64,000 nucleotides of DNA from Laedolimicola ammoniilytica. GTDB lineage: Bacteria > Bacillota > Clostridia > Lachnospirales > Lachnospiraceae. A program made the translations under genes and the position numbers. Below are positions 44,034 to 52,861 of this stretch, piece by piece. The stretch covers positions 1 to 64,000 of the forward strand of contig NZ_JAOQKC010000007.1 in assembly GCF_025567165.1 (NCBI RefSeq), in the 5' to 3' direction. Position 1 is the first letter of the stretch, and each line of letters starts with the position of its first letter. The notes beneath the pieces are model-generated. The model was not told the origin of the DNA and searched no databases. It saw only the letters and a list, made by a program, of their open reading frames with translations.

Positions 44034-44426
44034 CTATGGAACCATAGTTGTTGTGGCCGGACCGGGATTTACCACCTGGATAACCCCGCCCCAATTACAC
44101 ATGCATTTACATGTGTGATTCACTGCTGGTTTCCCACCGACCAGTACGGTCGGGCTGCCCGGCGCCCAGGGTGCTGACGTCACCGGTATGCAGGGCATCG
44201 GTGTAAGCACTCCAAGCGCTGCCGCAGTCGCCGCCGCTACCTGCGGGTTCGCCATGGAGGTACACATGCCAAAGGGCATAATGTTTACCATCGGCTGATT
44301 GTCTGTGATACAGGCAGGCGCCATGCTGCTGCATTGAACCTTCGCAGCCGGAAGTACATTCAGTACAGACGGCGCCATGCCGAAGCTGCACATAAGCTGC
44401 GCTCCTGCTGTCACAATAACCGGCAT
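44034..44426 (-). CDS. DUF4280 PAAR-like tip protein
   Basis: 130 aa. GAQLMCSFGMAPSVLNVLP start and TVLVGGKPAVNHTCKCMCNWGGVIQV end are diagnostic of DUF4280, the PAAR-like spike tip of eCIS (Afp10-like). Conserved cysteines in MPFGMCTSMANPQVAA and the KCMC segment probably bind metal or form disulfides. It is placed upstream of the sheath here, rather than next to the spike. Confidence 0.93.
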   Translation of the reverse strand: MPVIVTAGAQLMCSFGMAPSVLNVLPAAKVQCSSMAPACITDNQPMVNIMPFGMCTSMANPQVAAATAAALGVLTPMPCIPVTSAPWAPGSPTVLVGGKPAVNHTCKCMCNWGGVIQVVNPGPATTTMVP

Positions 44427-44458
44427 TTTCGACCCCCTTTCCTTTCAGGCAGTTCCCG

Positions 44459-45136
44459 CTAAAGCGGTATGACCTTTCCTGCTTCTTTTCCTTCTCCCGG
44501 TCCTACCGGGATGGCGTAGGCTCCGTTTTGGTCTGTTACCGTACGGTATATCCGCACCAGCGCCCCGCCCTTTTCCAGTTGCTCCGGAGGTTTCTCCTCC
44601 GGTTCCACGCGATATTCATTGATACCGCGTTTTTCCATAATGACAAAGGGAAAAAACTCACCTCTGTTTTCCAGCATACAGGGTTTCCCGGTTAAATCCT
44701 CCCGGGTAAAGCCCTGAAACAAAAACCAGTACTCTTCCCCAATCCTGCGCAATTCCCGGAAGGTAAGCCCTGTGGGCTTTTCCCGTAAGAAGCACACCTT
44801 TCTGGGGAAGGGGGCGTCCTCCTTCGGAAGCTGTCCCTCCAGATATTCACAGCCGCCCCGGCCCGGCCTCCGGTACATCCGCACCTCGGCCACCGGTTCC
44901 TCCGGGCTCAAATGCTTTTTCTCCACCTGTACGGTACAGGGGTGATAATCGGGACCCTCCAGATGAACCCTGGTCACAGCCTCCTGGGGCTCCAGAAAAA
45001 TATAAAGCCCGTTCTCCTTTTCTACCGGATGCACGATACGCTCCCCAATAGAAAACAGAAAGCTGTTTTTTCGGATATCCTTTCCCGAATAATCGTCCAC
45101 CAGCCGCAGCGCAAAGGCTATCTTCATCCGAATCAT
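44459..45136 (-). CDS. Injection-system protein of unknown function, 225 aa
   Basis: 225 aa, soluble, beta-rich. It begins MKIAFALRLVDDYSGKDIRK (after an optional MIR), then a PEGA/Ig-like stretch with VHLEGPDYHPCTVQVEKKHL. The second half has segments such as EEYWFLFQGFTREDLTGKP and ends with a carboxypeptidase-regulatory-like TDQNGAYAIPVGPG. Located between DUF4255 and DUF4280, so a structural or accessory part of the particle is likely. Some eCIS encode similar Ig-like proteins here. Family not recognised. Confidence 0.65.
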   Translation of the reverse strand: MIRMKIAFALRLVDDYSGKDIRKNSFLFSIGERIVHPVEKENGLYIFLEPQEAVTRVHLEGPDYHPCTVQVEKKHLSPEEPVAEVRMYRRPGRGGCEYLEGQLPKEDAPFPRKVCFLREKPTGLTFRELRRIGEEYWFLFQGFTREDLTGKPCMLENRGEFFPFVIMEKRGINEYRVEPEEKPPEQLEKGGALVRIYRTVTDQNGAYAIPVGPGEGKEAGKVIPL

Positions 45137-45151
45137 CGCATTCCTCCCTGT

Positions 45152-45718
45152 CTATCCCCGGTTCGCCACATCGAATTCTGCTGCCACTACGCGGCGGAAG
45201 CTCCGTACTCTTCTGGAAGACAGAAGCACCGGTGCCACGCTGAAATAGATGCCCAGCTGATAGGGAACGGACAGCACCGACCAGATTTTGGTCTTTTCCT
45301 CGTAGCTCAAGGGTAAGAGTGTCACCGAAGCCGTCGTATCCTCGTCTTCCTCCGCTGTCTCATACAGAATCGCATGATCCATCAGTACCTGCATGGCCCT
45401 GCCCAGAATTCTCTGCTCATTTTCCATATTGGACATAAACTGCGACTTTGTGTTGATAAAAAGCGCAAAGAACAGGTTCAGCGGCTTCGGCGGATACTGG
45501 GCTTTATTGCCCCGCAGACGTATCAGATCCTGCTGCTGATATTCCCGCAGCTCCTGAATGTCATACAGATACAAGCCCAACTGAAAATCCGCGTTTTTGT
45601 CTGTAGGTACAGCCAGCGCGATGGACTCCGGCGACTGAATCAATTCCGGACAGATGTTTTCCCGCAGCACTTTCAGCACTTCATTGCTCACATCTGATAT
45701 CACCGAAAAATCTGCCAT
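45152..45718 (-). CDS. DUF4255 (Pvc16 N-terminal) family protein, tail terminator/cap
   Basis: 188 aa. Typical: ISDVSNEVLKVLRENICPEL, PLNLFFALFINTKSQFMSN, ENEQRILGRAMQVLMDHAIL and IWSVLSVPYQLGIYFSVAP. In eCIS the DUF4255 protein ends the distal end of the tube and sheath. It is the first of the structural genes after the membrane-protein genes. Confidence 0.95.
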   Translation of the reverse strand: MADFSVISDVSNEVLKVLRENICPELIQSPESIALAVPTDKNADFQLGLYLYDIQELREYQQQDLIRLRGNKAQYPPKPLNLFFALFINTKSQFMSNMENEQRILGRAMQVLMDHAILYETAEEDEDTTASVTLLPLSYEEKTKIWSVLSVPYQLGIYFSVAPVLLSSRRVRSFRRVVAAEFDVANRG

Positions 45719-45735
45719 AAATTCGCCCTCTCCTT

Positions 45736-47439
45736 CTACTTATTTTCTACGGTAAGGAACATCAGCTGTTCCGGATCGTCCATTTCATAACAGAGCCGGT
45801 AACGCACGTTGTTCTCTTCACATACTTCTTCATAGATGGCTTCCGCCATATTGACCCCGCTGACCTCAAGATAAGTCTTATTCCTGGTTGTCAGCTCATA
45901 GCTTACGGAGCTGAAGGCCGTCGGAATATCCATTCGGATCCGATCGATGGCCACGCACTCCTGCAGTCCCACGCCGCCGTTCTCCGGCGTCTTCAGGGAT
46001 TTCTCCAGAAAATCCACATTCAGGCTGTCCCCGTAGGCTGTTACTGCCGTAATATTGACGGCGGATCCGTCCAGGTCTGCTGCCGCCTGCCATTTATCGG
46101 TACTCAGATAATAGTAGATATGGTAACCGTTCAGTACCGGAAGGCTGGACATCCGCTGCTGCTCTTCCTCTGCGGCCTTCTCCGCCGCTGACTGTTCTAT
46201 GGTAATGACAGTCCCGTCGGATGCCGTCGTCGTGTTGTCCGTAGTAGCTGTGGTATCCGGGATCTGGCTGGCCTCCGTCTCATCCAGGGTCTCGCCATTG
46301 TCGTTGGGCACGTAGTAGCTGTCGCCCTCCGAGGTGGATGTGCTGTCCAGCTGAAGCTCCACCAGGCAGTCCGCTTTCAGAATCACCTGGGCCCGTTCAA
46401 ACAAGAAGCTGGTGCTGCCCTCGTTGTAGTAGACCAAGGGCTTCTCCCCCATCATTTCCAGCACCTTATCCAGGGTCTGGCCCACGAGAGCTTCATACTG
46501 AATCCCGCCTCTGGCAAACTGGCCCTCGAAAAGCTTCCGGCCCGACGCGTCGTAGGAGATTCCCTTTCCCTGGGGCTGTCCCATATAGAACTCGCCTTCA
46601 TACTTCTTCACGCCGCTCTCATAGTAGCTGACGCCCGTGCCATGATAGGCGCCGTTCTGGAATTCCCCTTCGTATATCATGGTTCCGGACTCGTTATATA
46701 GCGTGCCCTCGCCCTGAAAGGCTCCATTTTCAAAATTACCTGCATATTCCATGTTTTTATTTTCAAAATACAGGACTCCGCTTCCGGAAAACTGATTGTC
46801 CTTAAATTCTCCGGTGTACCGCACCGCGCCGTTCACGCCGTACAGGGTGCCGGTCCCGCTGAAGCCGTTGTTCTCAAAACCGCCTTCATAAACCAGGGTG
46901 CCATCCTGATTCCACAGCTTGCCGTTGCCCTTGCATACGCCTGCGGCAATATCGCCCGTGTAGACCACGCTGCCGTTGGCTGCCCGGATATTGGCCTTTC
47001 CAGTATACTCTCCCAACTTCACGTCATCGTAATCGTAGTAGACGGTGGTGGTCACATTCTCCGACGCCGTGGTGTCCGACATGGGGGCCGCTATCCAGTT
47101 GAAATAGATAAACACCGCCGCACAGCCGGCCAGTATCAGGAAATAGACCAGCATTTTCGAGATCCAGAATCTTCCGATGGTGAAGTAATCCTCGGGGGAT
47201 TTTGCCTCGCCATTCAGGACCTTCCGGACCTTGGCATTGATGGGCGTCACCAGCTTGGATGTGATGATATTGGCATTGAAGAGCTGCTGCACCCGGCGTA
47301 CTACCCTCTGGAAGGGATTCATGACCGCGGTACGAAGCCTTATAAATGCCTTTCCCAACAATGTGAAAGCATAGGAACCCTGTACTCCCTGAGACATACG
47401 GGCTATCCCATTTGCTATAAGCTTAAACAGACTTCCCAT
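45736..47439 (-). CDS. MORN-repeat membrane protein linked to the injection system
   Basis: 567 aa. An amphipathic, basic N-terminus (~1-85) is followed by one membrane helix at ~95-115 (MLVYFLILAGCAAVFIYFNW). At ~140-320 there are about eight MORN repeats (YEGGFENNGFSGTGTLYG, YTGEFKDNQFSGSGVLY, YEGEFQNGAYHGTGVSY and so on). A Thr-rich linker leads to a C-terminal domain (~430-567). By positive-inside logic the repeats lie outside the cell. MORN repeats bind membranes or proteins and are seldom seen in eCIS. Role unknown. Confidence 0.8.
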   Translation of the reverse strand: MGSLFKLIANGIARMSQGVQGSYAFTLLGKAFIRLRTAVMNPFQRVVRRVQQLFNANIITSKLVTPINAKVRKVLNGEAKSPEDYFTIGRFWISKMLVYFLILAGCAAVFIYFNWIAAPMSDTTASENVTTTVYYDYDDVKLGEYTGKANIRAANGSVVYTGDIAAGVCKGNGKLWNQDGTLVYEGGFENNGFSGTGTLYGVNGAVRYTGEFKDNQFSGSGVLYFENKNMEYAGNFENGAFQGEGTLYNESGTMIYEGEFQNGAYHGTGVSYYESGVKKYEGEFYMGQPQGKGISYDASGRKLFEGQFARGGIQYEALVGQTLDKVLEMMGEKPLVYYNEGSTSFLFERAQVILKADCLVELQLDSTSTSEGDSYYVPNDNGETLDETEASQIPDTTATTDNTTTASDGTVITIEQSAAEKAAEEEQQRMSSLPVLNGYHIYYYLSTDKWQAAADLDGSAVNITAVTAYGDSLNVDFLEKSLKTPENGGVGLQECVAIDRIRMDIPTAFSSVSYELTTRNKTYLEVSGVNMAEAIYEEVCEENNVRYRLCYEMDDPEQLMFLTVENK

Positions 47440-47478
47440 TCCTTTCTTTCCTCCAACCGGTTCCTCTTATATTCAGCA

Positions 47479-50154
47479 TTACTGCTCTTCTGCCTGCAGG
47501 GCCTCGCAGCGGAAGATATAGTACTTCGCCGCCATATCCCCGGGATTCTCCCGAAGTACCCTTGCGTACAGGTTCTTGGCCTCATAATAGAAGCCCTTTT
47601 CGTAAAGCTCCATGGCTTTATCAAAGGCGTGCTGACTCTGCTTCATCACGCGCACCTCATCCGCGCCCTTCTCGTCATACATATCCACAAAGCCGATATC
47701 CAGTTCCTCCGTCTTCAGACGGCCCACATAACGGCGCGCGTACCGGGCGGCGCTGCCCAGCTTCTCTCCGGCTTCCTCTGTCATCAGGAAGCGGCTTCCC
47801 ATGCTCCGCAGGAATTCGGTGTGCTCCAGAATCTTCTCGAACTCCGGAGCCAGCACCACCGGAATGTAGCGCTCCTCGTCGCCACAGATGCCGAAGAATA
47901 CATCGGTCTGATCCACCACGAAGGCCACATCCAGCTGGCCATCCGCCCCGTAGAGACGGTTCTCCGCATCGATCCGGGCCAGGATCGTCAGGGCTGCCGT
48001 AGCGGCCGCTTCCGCCCCCTCCTTGCAAATCAGCATGATGCTCTGGAGGTTGGCGTCGTCTATAATCGACACGATCTCACTCTGCTTCGCAAACCGGTTC
48101 ACGGTACTGAAGAACCGGTTCATCAGGGACTCCTTCTGCTCGATGGAAAGGGATTCCTCCGGGTAAAGCCGCACGTTCATCACGGCGAAATTGCCCTTCA
48201 CGCTGCTTCCCAGGGTCAGGGACGCCAGGTTATCCTGTCCCAGAAGCCCTATCATACTGGGCGGCACGAAATGATAATAAGTCTCACTCAGCCGCTCCAG
48301 GCTTACAATCTGTACATTGATATCATCCGCCATCTTGTTGAAGACCTGGGTGATACCTGTCAGTTCATCCTCTGAGGTACTGCGGATCCGGATGCTCCGG
48401 TCGCCGTCCGCAAAGAGCTGCATTTCCCGCTTGATCTCCCCGATGGGAGCAAGAATCCGGTAAAACAGCACCATCAGCATCACCAGTACAATGACCAGGA
48501 AGGCTGCGCAGACCACCGCGAAATCCTTTACGTAATTGGCTGTGTAGGCCGAGACATTCGCCGTATAGACGCCGGTCTCCAGAAGGTACACCGTCTCGCC
48601 GGACAGTCCGCCCACCGGGGTGATACACACCAGGCGCCGTCCCTGCTGATCCTCGATGACGCCGTTCACCGACTCTCCGGTGAGGGCTGCCCGCTTATAG
48701 AGATCCTCCGCCGGAAGATTCATCAGAATCTCGCCGGGATAGAAGCAGGGGCTGTTCTTGTCCACGCCCACATAAATCTGACCGCTCTCATAATAGAGAA
48801 CCCGGGTATAGAGCTCGCGGGTGGCCAGCTGCTGGCTTAAGTAGCGGTAAGCCTCTGTGGAATAATCGTAGGGATACTCGATTTCCTGGAAGGATTCCTG
48901 TCCGAACAGGGCAGCCAGCATATTGCCCTCGTCCATTACCTGTTTTTCAAAGTTCTCGTCGATGGCGCCGCCATAATACTGGAAGGAAATGTATCCGAAC
49001 AGAATCATGGTCAGAGCCAGAAGCGGAACGGTCGCGCTCAGCAGACGTTCCATAATCGTATGGCCGCCCCGGATGGCGCTGGAAAATACGCTCATCATCA
49101 ACACTGCCACCAGTGCGATGGCCGCGTAGACCAGCCACTGTTTCAGAATGAACCAGATAAGCGCCACAGCTCCGTAGCGCAAGCTGTTCAGCACTGTGCC
49201 GTTGCCGTCCTCGCTTACAAGGAAATGAAAGCCTGTGTCCTGTCCGTTCTTCACCAGGGCTGTAAAAGTATTGAGCCCCGACATGGACATGGACACGATA
49301 TCCCGCGGCGTATACACACTGGATCCGCCAAAGGGACTGCTGCCTCCAAGCAGCGTCTCCTCGGAGCCGTCCGTCAAATTCAGACGGCTGATGTCCCCGC
49401 TCTCGTGCTCGCCCAGATAGATGTACCCGCTCTCCGCGTAGGCGATAAAGGTGGGATACATGAGCGTCTCCAGGGTTCTGGCCGGATAGACCTCATACAC
49501 GGTCTCCTCATTGGCGAAGTAGACCTTGCCGGAATCGGAGATATACACCAGATTTGTGCTGTTACCCATGGCCTTATAGACGCCCTCGCCGGTCTTCAGG
49601 GGATAGGTTCTTGTATTTTTCAGAGACAGCGTGTCATCCAGCACCGCTCCGAATTCGTAGCTGCTGCGGATGGCCTGAGTCTCGTTTTTGTCCGTGGAAA
49701 TCAGGGTAATCGTATCGCCCGAGGCGTTGATCCAGCCAAAGGTGTGATTTTCCTCCGGAGTCAGGGTAAATACCTTCTTTTCCTTGCGGAAATGATTGTT
49801 AAAGTCCAGTACCACCAGCTCCTGGGATAAGAGCTCGCCGGTATAGGCGTCCTTTTTGTCCCGCAGCATATAGGTGTAGGTATCGCCGGCCGCCATGCCC
49901 CGGATGTTGTACATCACAGACTTCTTTACAGTCCGGAACCGGTAGGTTCCGCTGATGGCGCCGCTTTTCTCGATCCGCGCGATGACGGTATCCTTGCCCT
50001 CGTACCAGCCGGAGATGGTCCTGCCCTCCGCAGCTGTGCAGAAGCCCAGCAAGGAATCCAGAGAAACCGTATTTTTTTGAATGCCCTGCCAGCCTGCATA
50101 GATTCCTGCCACTACCCAGATGACCAGCAATAATCTTCTCAATCCTTTGTTCAT
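47479..50154 (-). CDS. Membrane sensor with HAMP and degenerate cyclase-homology domain
   Basis: 891 aa. An N-terminal membrane helix (LLLVIWVVAGIYAGW) precedes a predicted extracellular beta-propeller-like part (~30-330). Two helices at ~340-400 (LVYAAIALVAVLMMSVFS; LLALTMILFGYISF) bracket a second extracellular loop (~405-570). A fourth helix (VVCAAFLVIVLVMLMVLFY) leads to HAMP (~598-650). Residues ~685-830 fit the class III nucleotide cyclase fold (NFAVMNVRLYPEESL; FFGICGDEERYIPVV), but the metal-binding Asp positions are not conserved. A TPR-like C-terminus follows. No enzyme activity is expected; a signal-relay or docking role fits better. Confidence 0.75.
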   Translation of the reverse strand: MNKGLRRLLLVIWVVAGIYAGWQGIQKNTVSLDSLLGFCTAAEGRTISGWYEGKDTVIARIEKSGAISGTYRFRTVKKSVMYNIRGMAAGDTYTYMLRDKKDAYTGELLSQELVVLDFNNHFRKEKKVFTLTPEENHTFGWINASGDTITLISTDKNETQAIRSSYEFGAVLDDTLSLKNTRTYPLKTGEGVYKAMGNSTNLVYISDSGKVYFANEETVYEVYPARTLETLMYPTFIAYAESGYIYLGEHESGDISRLNLTDGSEETLLGGSSPFGGSSVYTPRDIVSMSMSGLNTFTALVKNGQDTGFHFLVSEDGNGTVLNSLRYGAVALIWFILKQWLVYAAIALVAVLMMSVFSSAIRGGHTIMERLLSATVPLLALTMILFGYISFQYYGGAIDENFEKQVMDEGNMLAALFGQESFQEIEYPYDYSTEAYRYLSQQLATRELYTRVLYYESGQIYVGVDKNSPCFYPGEILMNLPAEDLYKRAALTGESVNGVIEDQQGRRLVCITPVGGLSGETVYLLETGVYTANVSAYTANYVKDFAVVCAAFLVIVLVMLMVLFYRILAPIGEIKREMQLFADGDRSIRIRSTSEDELTGITQVFNKMADDINVQIVSLERLSETYYHFVPPSMIGLLGQDNLASLTLGSSVKGNFAVMNVRLYPEESLSIEQKESLMNRFFSTVNRFAKQSEIVSIIDDANLQSIMLICKEGAEAAATAALTILARIDAENRLYGADGQLDVAFVVDQTDVFFGICGDEERYIPVVLAPEFEKILEHTEFLRSMGSRFLMTEEAGEKLGSAARYARRYVGRLKTEELDIGFVDMYDEKGADEVRVMKQSQHAFDKAMELYEKGFYYEAKNLYARVLRENPGDMAAKYYIFRCEALQAEEQ

Positions 50155-50166
50155 AGCTGCGCCCCT

Positions 50167-51057
50167 TTATTCTTCATTTCCCAGATATACATTTCCGATG
50201 TATTCGATGCCGTTATAGCTCACGTTGCTCTCGTAGGCCTTTCGCACCGTGTACCTCCGGTAAAACTGTACCGAACCGTACACCAGCGTCACCAGCACCA
50301 GTATCGTCAGAAACGCCGTCATGGAATTGCGGAACAGAAAGCCCCGGATTCTCCGGAAACGGCTTTTGAACCACCAGAGCAGGCCCCGCATCTCCACCGG
50401 CTTGTCCGGCATACTCCGGATGGTGGAAATCATATGACCCAGCGACTGGAAACCCGTGGTGTTCATCTTCATATAGAACAGCCGCACGTCTCCCGGATAG
50501 CTGTCGGGCGATTCGTACTTTCCCTTGTAATTCAGTTCCAGAATCCCGAATACCCGTTCCGCCACCGCTTTCAGGTAGCGGCTTTCCTCCATGCCCGGCT
50601 TCAGCTCGGCGAAATCCAGGAAATAATTGAACTGTACCTCGCCCTCCCGGGTGATATTTATGTTGCGCTCATGGAGCAGCAGGCTTCCCAGATCCGGTCC
50701 CGCCCCGCACTCGGCGCAGGCTGCGATGAGCCCCAGCGCCGCGCGCTTGCAGTCCGCGAATTCCACCAGATACACGCTTCCCAGCAAAGACAGCAGATTT
50801 TCATGATAATACCGGAATACCAGGTTCAGTCTGTTTTCATAGACGAAGGAACCGATGAAATCACGGTTGGAAAAGAAAATCCGTTCCGTATTCAGTTTTT
50901 CCGTTACCATCTTCCGGCAGTCCTTATCGTGAATGGATACCATGGTGTAAAATACGCCGGTGTCCTTCAGGGTATCCGTGCAGACATAAATGTCATTGAC
51001 GGAATTCTTCAGGACTGTCCTCACGATCTCAAGCTCCATATTCAATGCTGGGAACAT
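50167..51057 (-). CDS. Membrane protein with kinase-like cytoplasmic domain
   Basis: 296 aa. A cytoplasmic domain (~1-235) ends with a basic stretch, then one membrane helix (~245-265, AFLTILVLVTLVYGSVQF) and a short outer tail. The segment LLHERNINITREGEVQFNYF followed by LDFAE resembles the HRD...N and DFG regions of protein kinases in spacing, but the catalytic residues are not conserved, so a pseudokinase is suggested. This reading is tentative. It lies 17 bases upstream of the HAMP protein gene, pointing to a joint function. Confidence 0.5.
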   Translation of the reverse strand: MFPALNMELEIVRTVLKNSVNDIYVCTDTLKDTGVFYTMVSIHDKDCRKMVTEKLNTERIFFSNRDFIGSFVYENRLNLVFRYYHENLLSLLGSVYLVEFADCKRAALGLIAACAECGAGPDLGSLLLHERNINITREGEVQFNYFLDFAELKPGMEESRYLKAVAERVFGILELNYKGKYESPDSYPGDVRLFYMKMNTTGFQSLGHMISTIRSMPDKPVEMRGLLWWFKSRFRRIRGFLFRNSMTAFLTILVLVTLVYGSVQFYRRYTVRKAYESNVSYNGIEYIGNVYLGNEE

Positions 51058-51073
51058 GCTTTTTCACCTGTCC

Positions 51074-52861
51074 TTAGTCCGCGGTATTTTTCTGGGATAC
51101 AATCACAAATGCATGGGTGAAGATCTCCGGATTGCTTACCGCCTCAATTCTGATTTCGTATACGCCCTCCTGGGCCGGCGCGGTATAGACGCCGTTGTTG
51201 TCCACCTTGCCGCCCTCCGGGTCAAGAAGCGTATAGCTTAATGCCTCTTCCGGCATATTGATGAATACCGGCTGGATGTGGGCGCTGCCCTTGGGCGCCA
51301 GGACAATCGTATCCGGCTGCAGCATAATGCAGCCCTTCTGCTCCTTCCGGTTGTATACGCGCTGCTCCAGATCCTCCGGCTTGAACGCGTACCACCGGAT
51401 CCGGATGCCGATCTTGCCAAGCTTCGTCTTCGGGCGGATTCCCACGATAAAGGTACCCCGCTCCGGCAGAATCTTGATGGCCTGATCCACTTCAAAGACA
51501 CGGTCCTCTGTAATGGTGGTGTCCTCCGCGAAGATGCTGCCGTCTCCCAGGATGATCGCCTCCCGATCTCCCTGTGCTACCGTATCCCGGCTGATATATT
51601 CGATCCCCAGCTCCACGCACACCGGGCCATTGCCCAGTCCGTGCATGATTTCATCTGAAAAATAAACCTTTCCGGCTTCTCCGCCGCTGCCCAGGGACAG
51701 TTCAAATACGCCGCTGGAATTCATGCGCTTTTCGCGAACCGGAAGCTCCGCACCGACGGTGCGCTCCGGCAGTCTCTCCGTATTTACGCCGACGCCCGCT
51801 TCCTGCTCCGGTACCAGATACTCCTTCAGCTTCTCCAGGATGTAGAGCTGCTCTGCCGTACACACGTACTGGTCAAAGGGCGGCTTGTCCACCCGCTCGA
51901 TGATGGAATGGCTCTGGGAACGAATCAGCCGGATCTCCGCGATCCACAGCTTCTCGTCGTAGGTTCGGTCCAGATCGATATCCAGGGCGCCCGCATGTCC
52001 GGTCCGACGCAGATAGGAAAGCACCGTGCCCCGCACCGGAAGCACTTCCAGAACCGCATCGGTTCCTTTCTCCTCCCCGCCTGACTTCGTCACCTTTGTA
52101 TCTGTAAAGGAGAGCTTCACCGGTTCCTTTCCGAAGATGTAGCTCTCCGGATGGAACTCCTGCTCCAGTACGGCCTCTTCGCCGTATTCCAGGCTGATAT
52201 TCTCGCCGTGAACCACAAAGTTTCCGGGCAGCATACCCTCCGCTGTTACATTTGCGCTAAAGGAGCATACCCCGGGCGCATGGCTGATTTTCCGGATTCT
52301 GGTCCGGGTCTTCAGAACTGTACGCTCCGTCACAAAGGTAGGAACCTCTTCTGTGATATACAAATCCTCATCCTCATAGATCCGGCAGCTCTTCAGGTAC
52401 TGTTCTTCCTTCTTCTCATCCCGGACACAATCCTGACGATCGCAGAGGAACAGGCGGTAGCCTTCCTTCTTCCGGTTATAGCTTTTTCCGTTGCCCCCGG
52501 TCTCCATCACCGCATAGACCGGATCGGTGTCCTCCTCCGCATAGGCGATGCCAAGCGCGGCCCGGTCTGTCTTCAGCTCCTCATATCCGTCGATGGTGGA
52601 AAGCTTCAGCACCTGGGTTCTGGGAACCACAATCTCCCGTCCCGCCCGATCCAGAGCCATACCGGACTGCAGAATTACAGAAGAATCATCCGCTGCCACC
52701 ACATCGAGTCCGTAGACGATGCCGCTGCCCTGAAACAGACGGTTGCCCAGTCTCCGTTTGTCATTCATGTAGGACTGCTCGTTCTGGAAATCTCTGGAAG
52801 TCAGCATTTTCCCGTAATAATAATTGTTCCGCTCAAAGGAATAATATTTTCTATTCTCCAT
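51074..52861 (-). CDS. Injection-system-associated protein with baseplate/fibre features, 595 aa
   Basis: 595 aa, soluble, no signal. The N-terminal region (NNYYYGKMLTSRDFQNEQSY, GSGIVYGLDVVAAD, GMALDRAGREIVVP) is a pattern seen in eCIS-associated proteins of unknown function; it may contact peripheral particle parts. The C-terminal ~90 residues form a bacterial Ig-like domain (YTLLDPEGGKVDNNGVYTAPA). Its start overlaps the stop of the giant surface protein gene by 11 bases. Exact role not known. Confidence 0.6.
   Translation of the reverse strand: MENRKYYSFERNNYYYGKMLTSRDFQNEQSYMNDKRRLGNRLFQGSGIVYGLDVVAADDSSVILQSGMALDRAGREIVVPRTQVLKLSTIDGYEELKTDRAALGIAYAEEDTDPVYAVMETGGNGKSYNRKKEGYRLFLCDRQDCVRDEKKEEQYLKSCRIYEDEDLYITEEVPTFVTERTVLKTRTRIRKISHAPGVCSFSANVTAEGMLPGNFVVHGENISLEYGEEAVLEQEFHPESYIFGKEPVKLSFTDTKVTKSGGEEKGTDAVLEVLPVRGTVLSYLRRTGHAGALDIDLDRTYDEKLWIAEIRLIRSQSHSIIERVDKPPFDQYVCTAEQLYILEKLKEYLVPEQEAGVGVNTERLPERTVGAELPVREKRMNSSGVFELSLGSGGEAGKVYFSDEIMHGLGNGPVCVELGIEYISRDTVAQGDREAIILGDGSIFAEDTTITEDRVFEVDQAIKILPERGTFIVGIRPKTKLGKIGIRIRWYAFKPEDLEQRVYNRKEQKGCIMLQPDTIVLAPKGSAHIQPVFINMPEEALSYTLLDPEGGKVDNNGVYTAPAQEGVYEIRIEAVSNPEIFTHAFVIVSQKNTAD

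Noticed and set aside
28214..52861. Prophage or tailocin reading of the contractile locus
   Set aside because: DUF4255, DUF4280, LysM adaptor and DUF6760 are eCIS markers, and no capsid, portal, terminase, holin or phage regulator is present in the window; right flank remains unseen.
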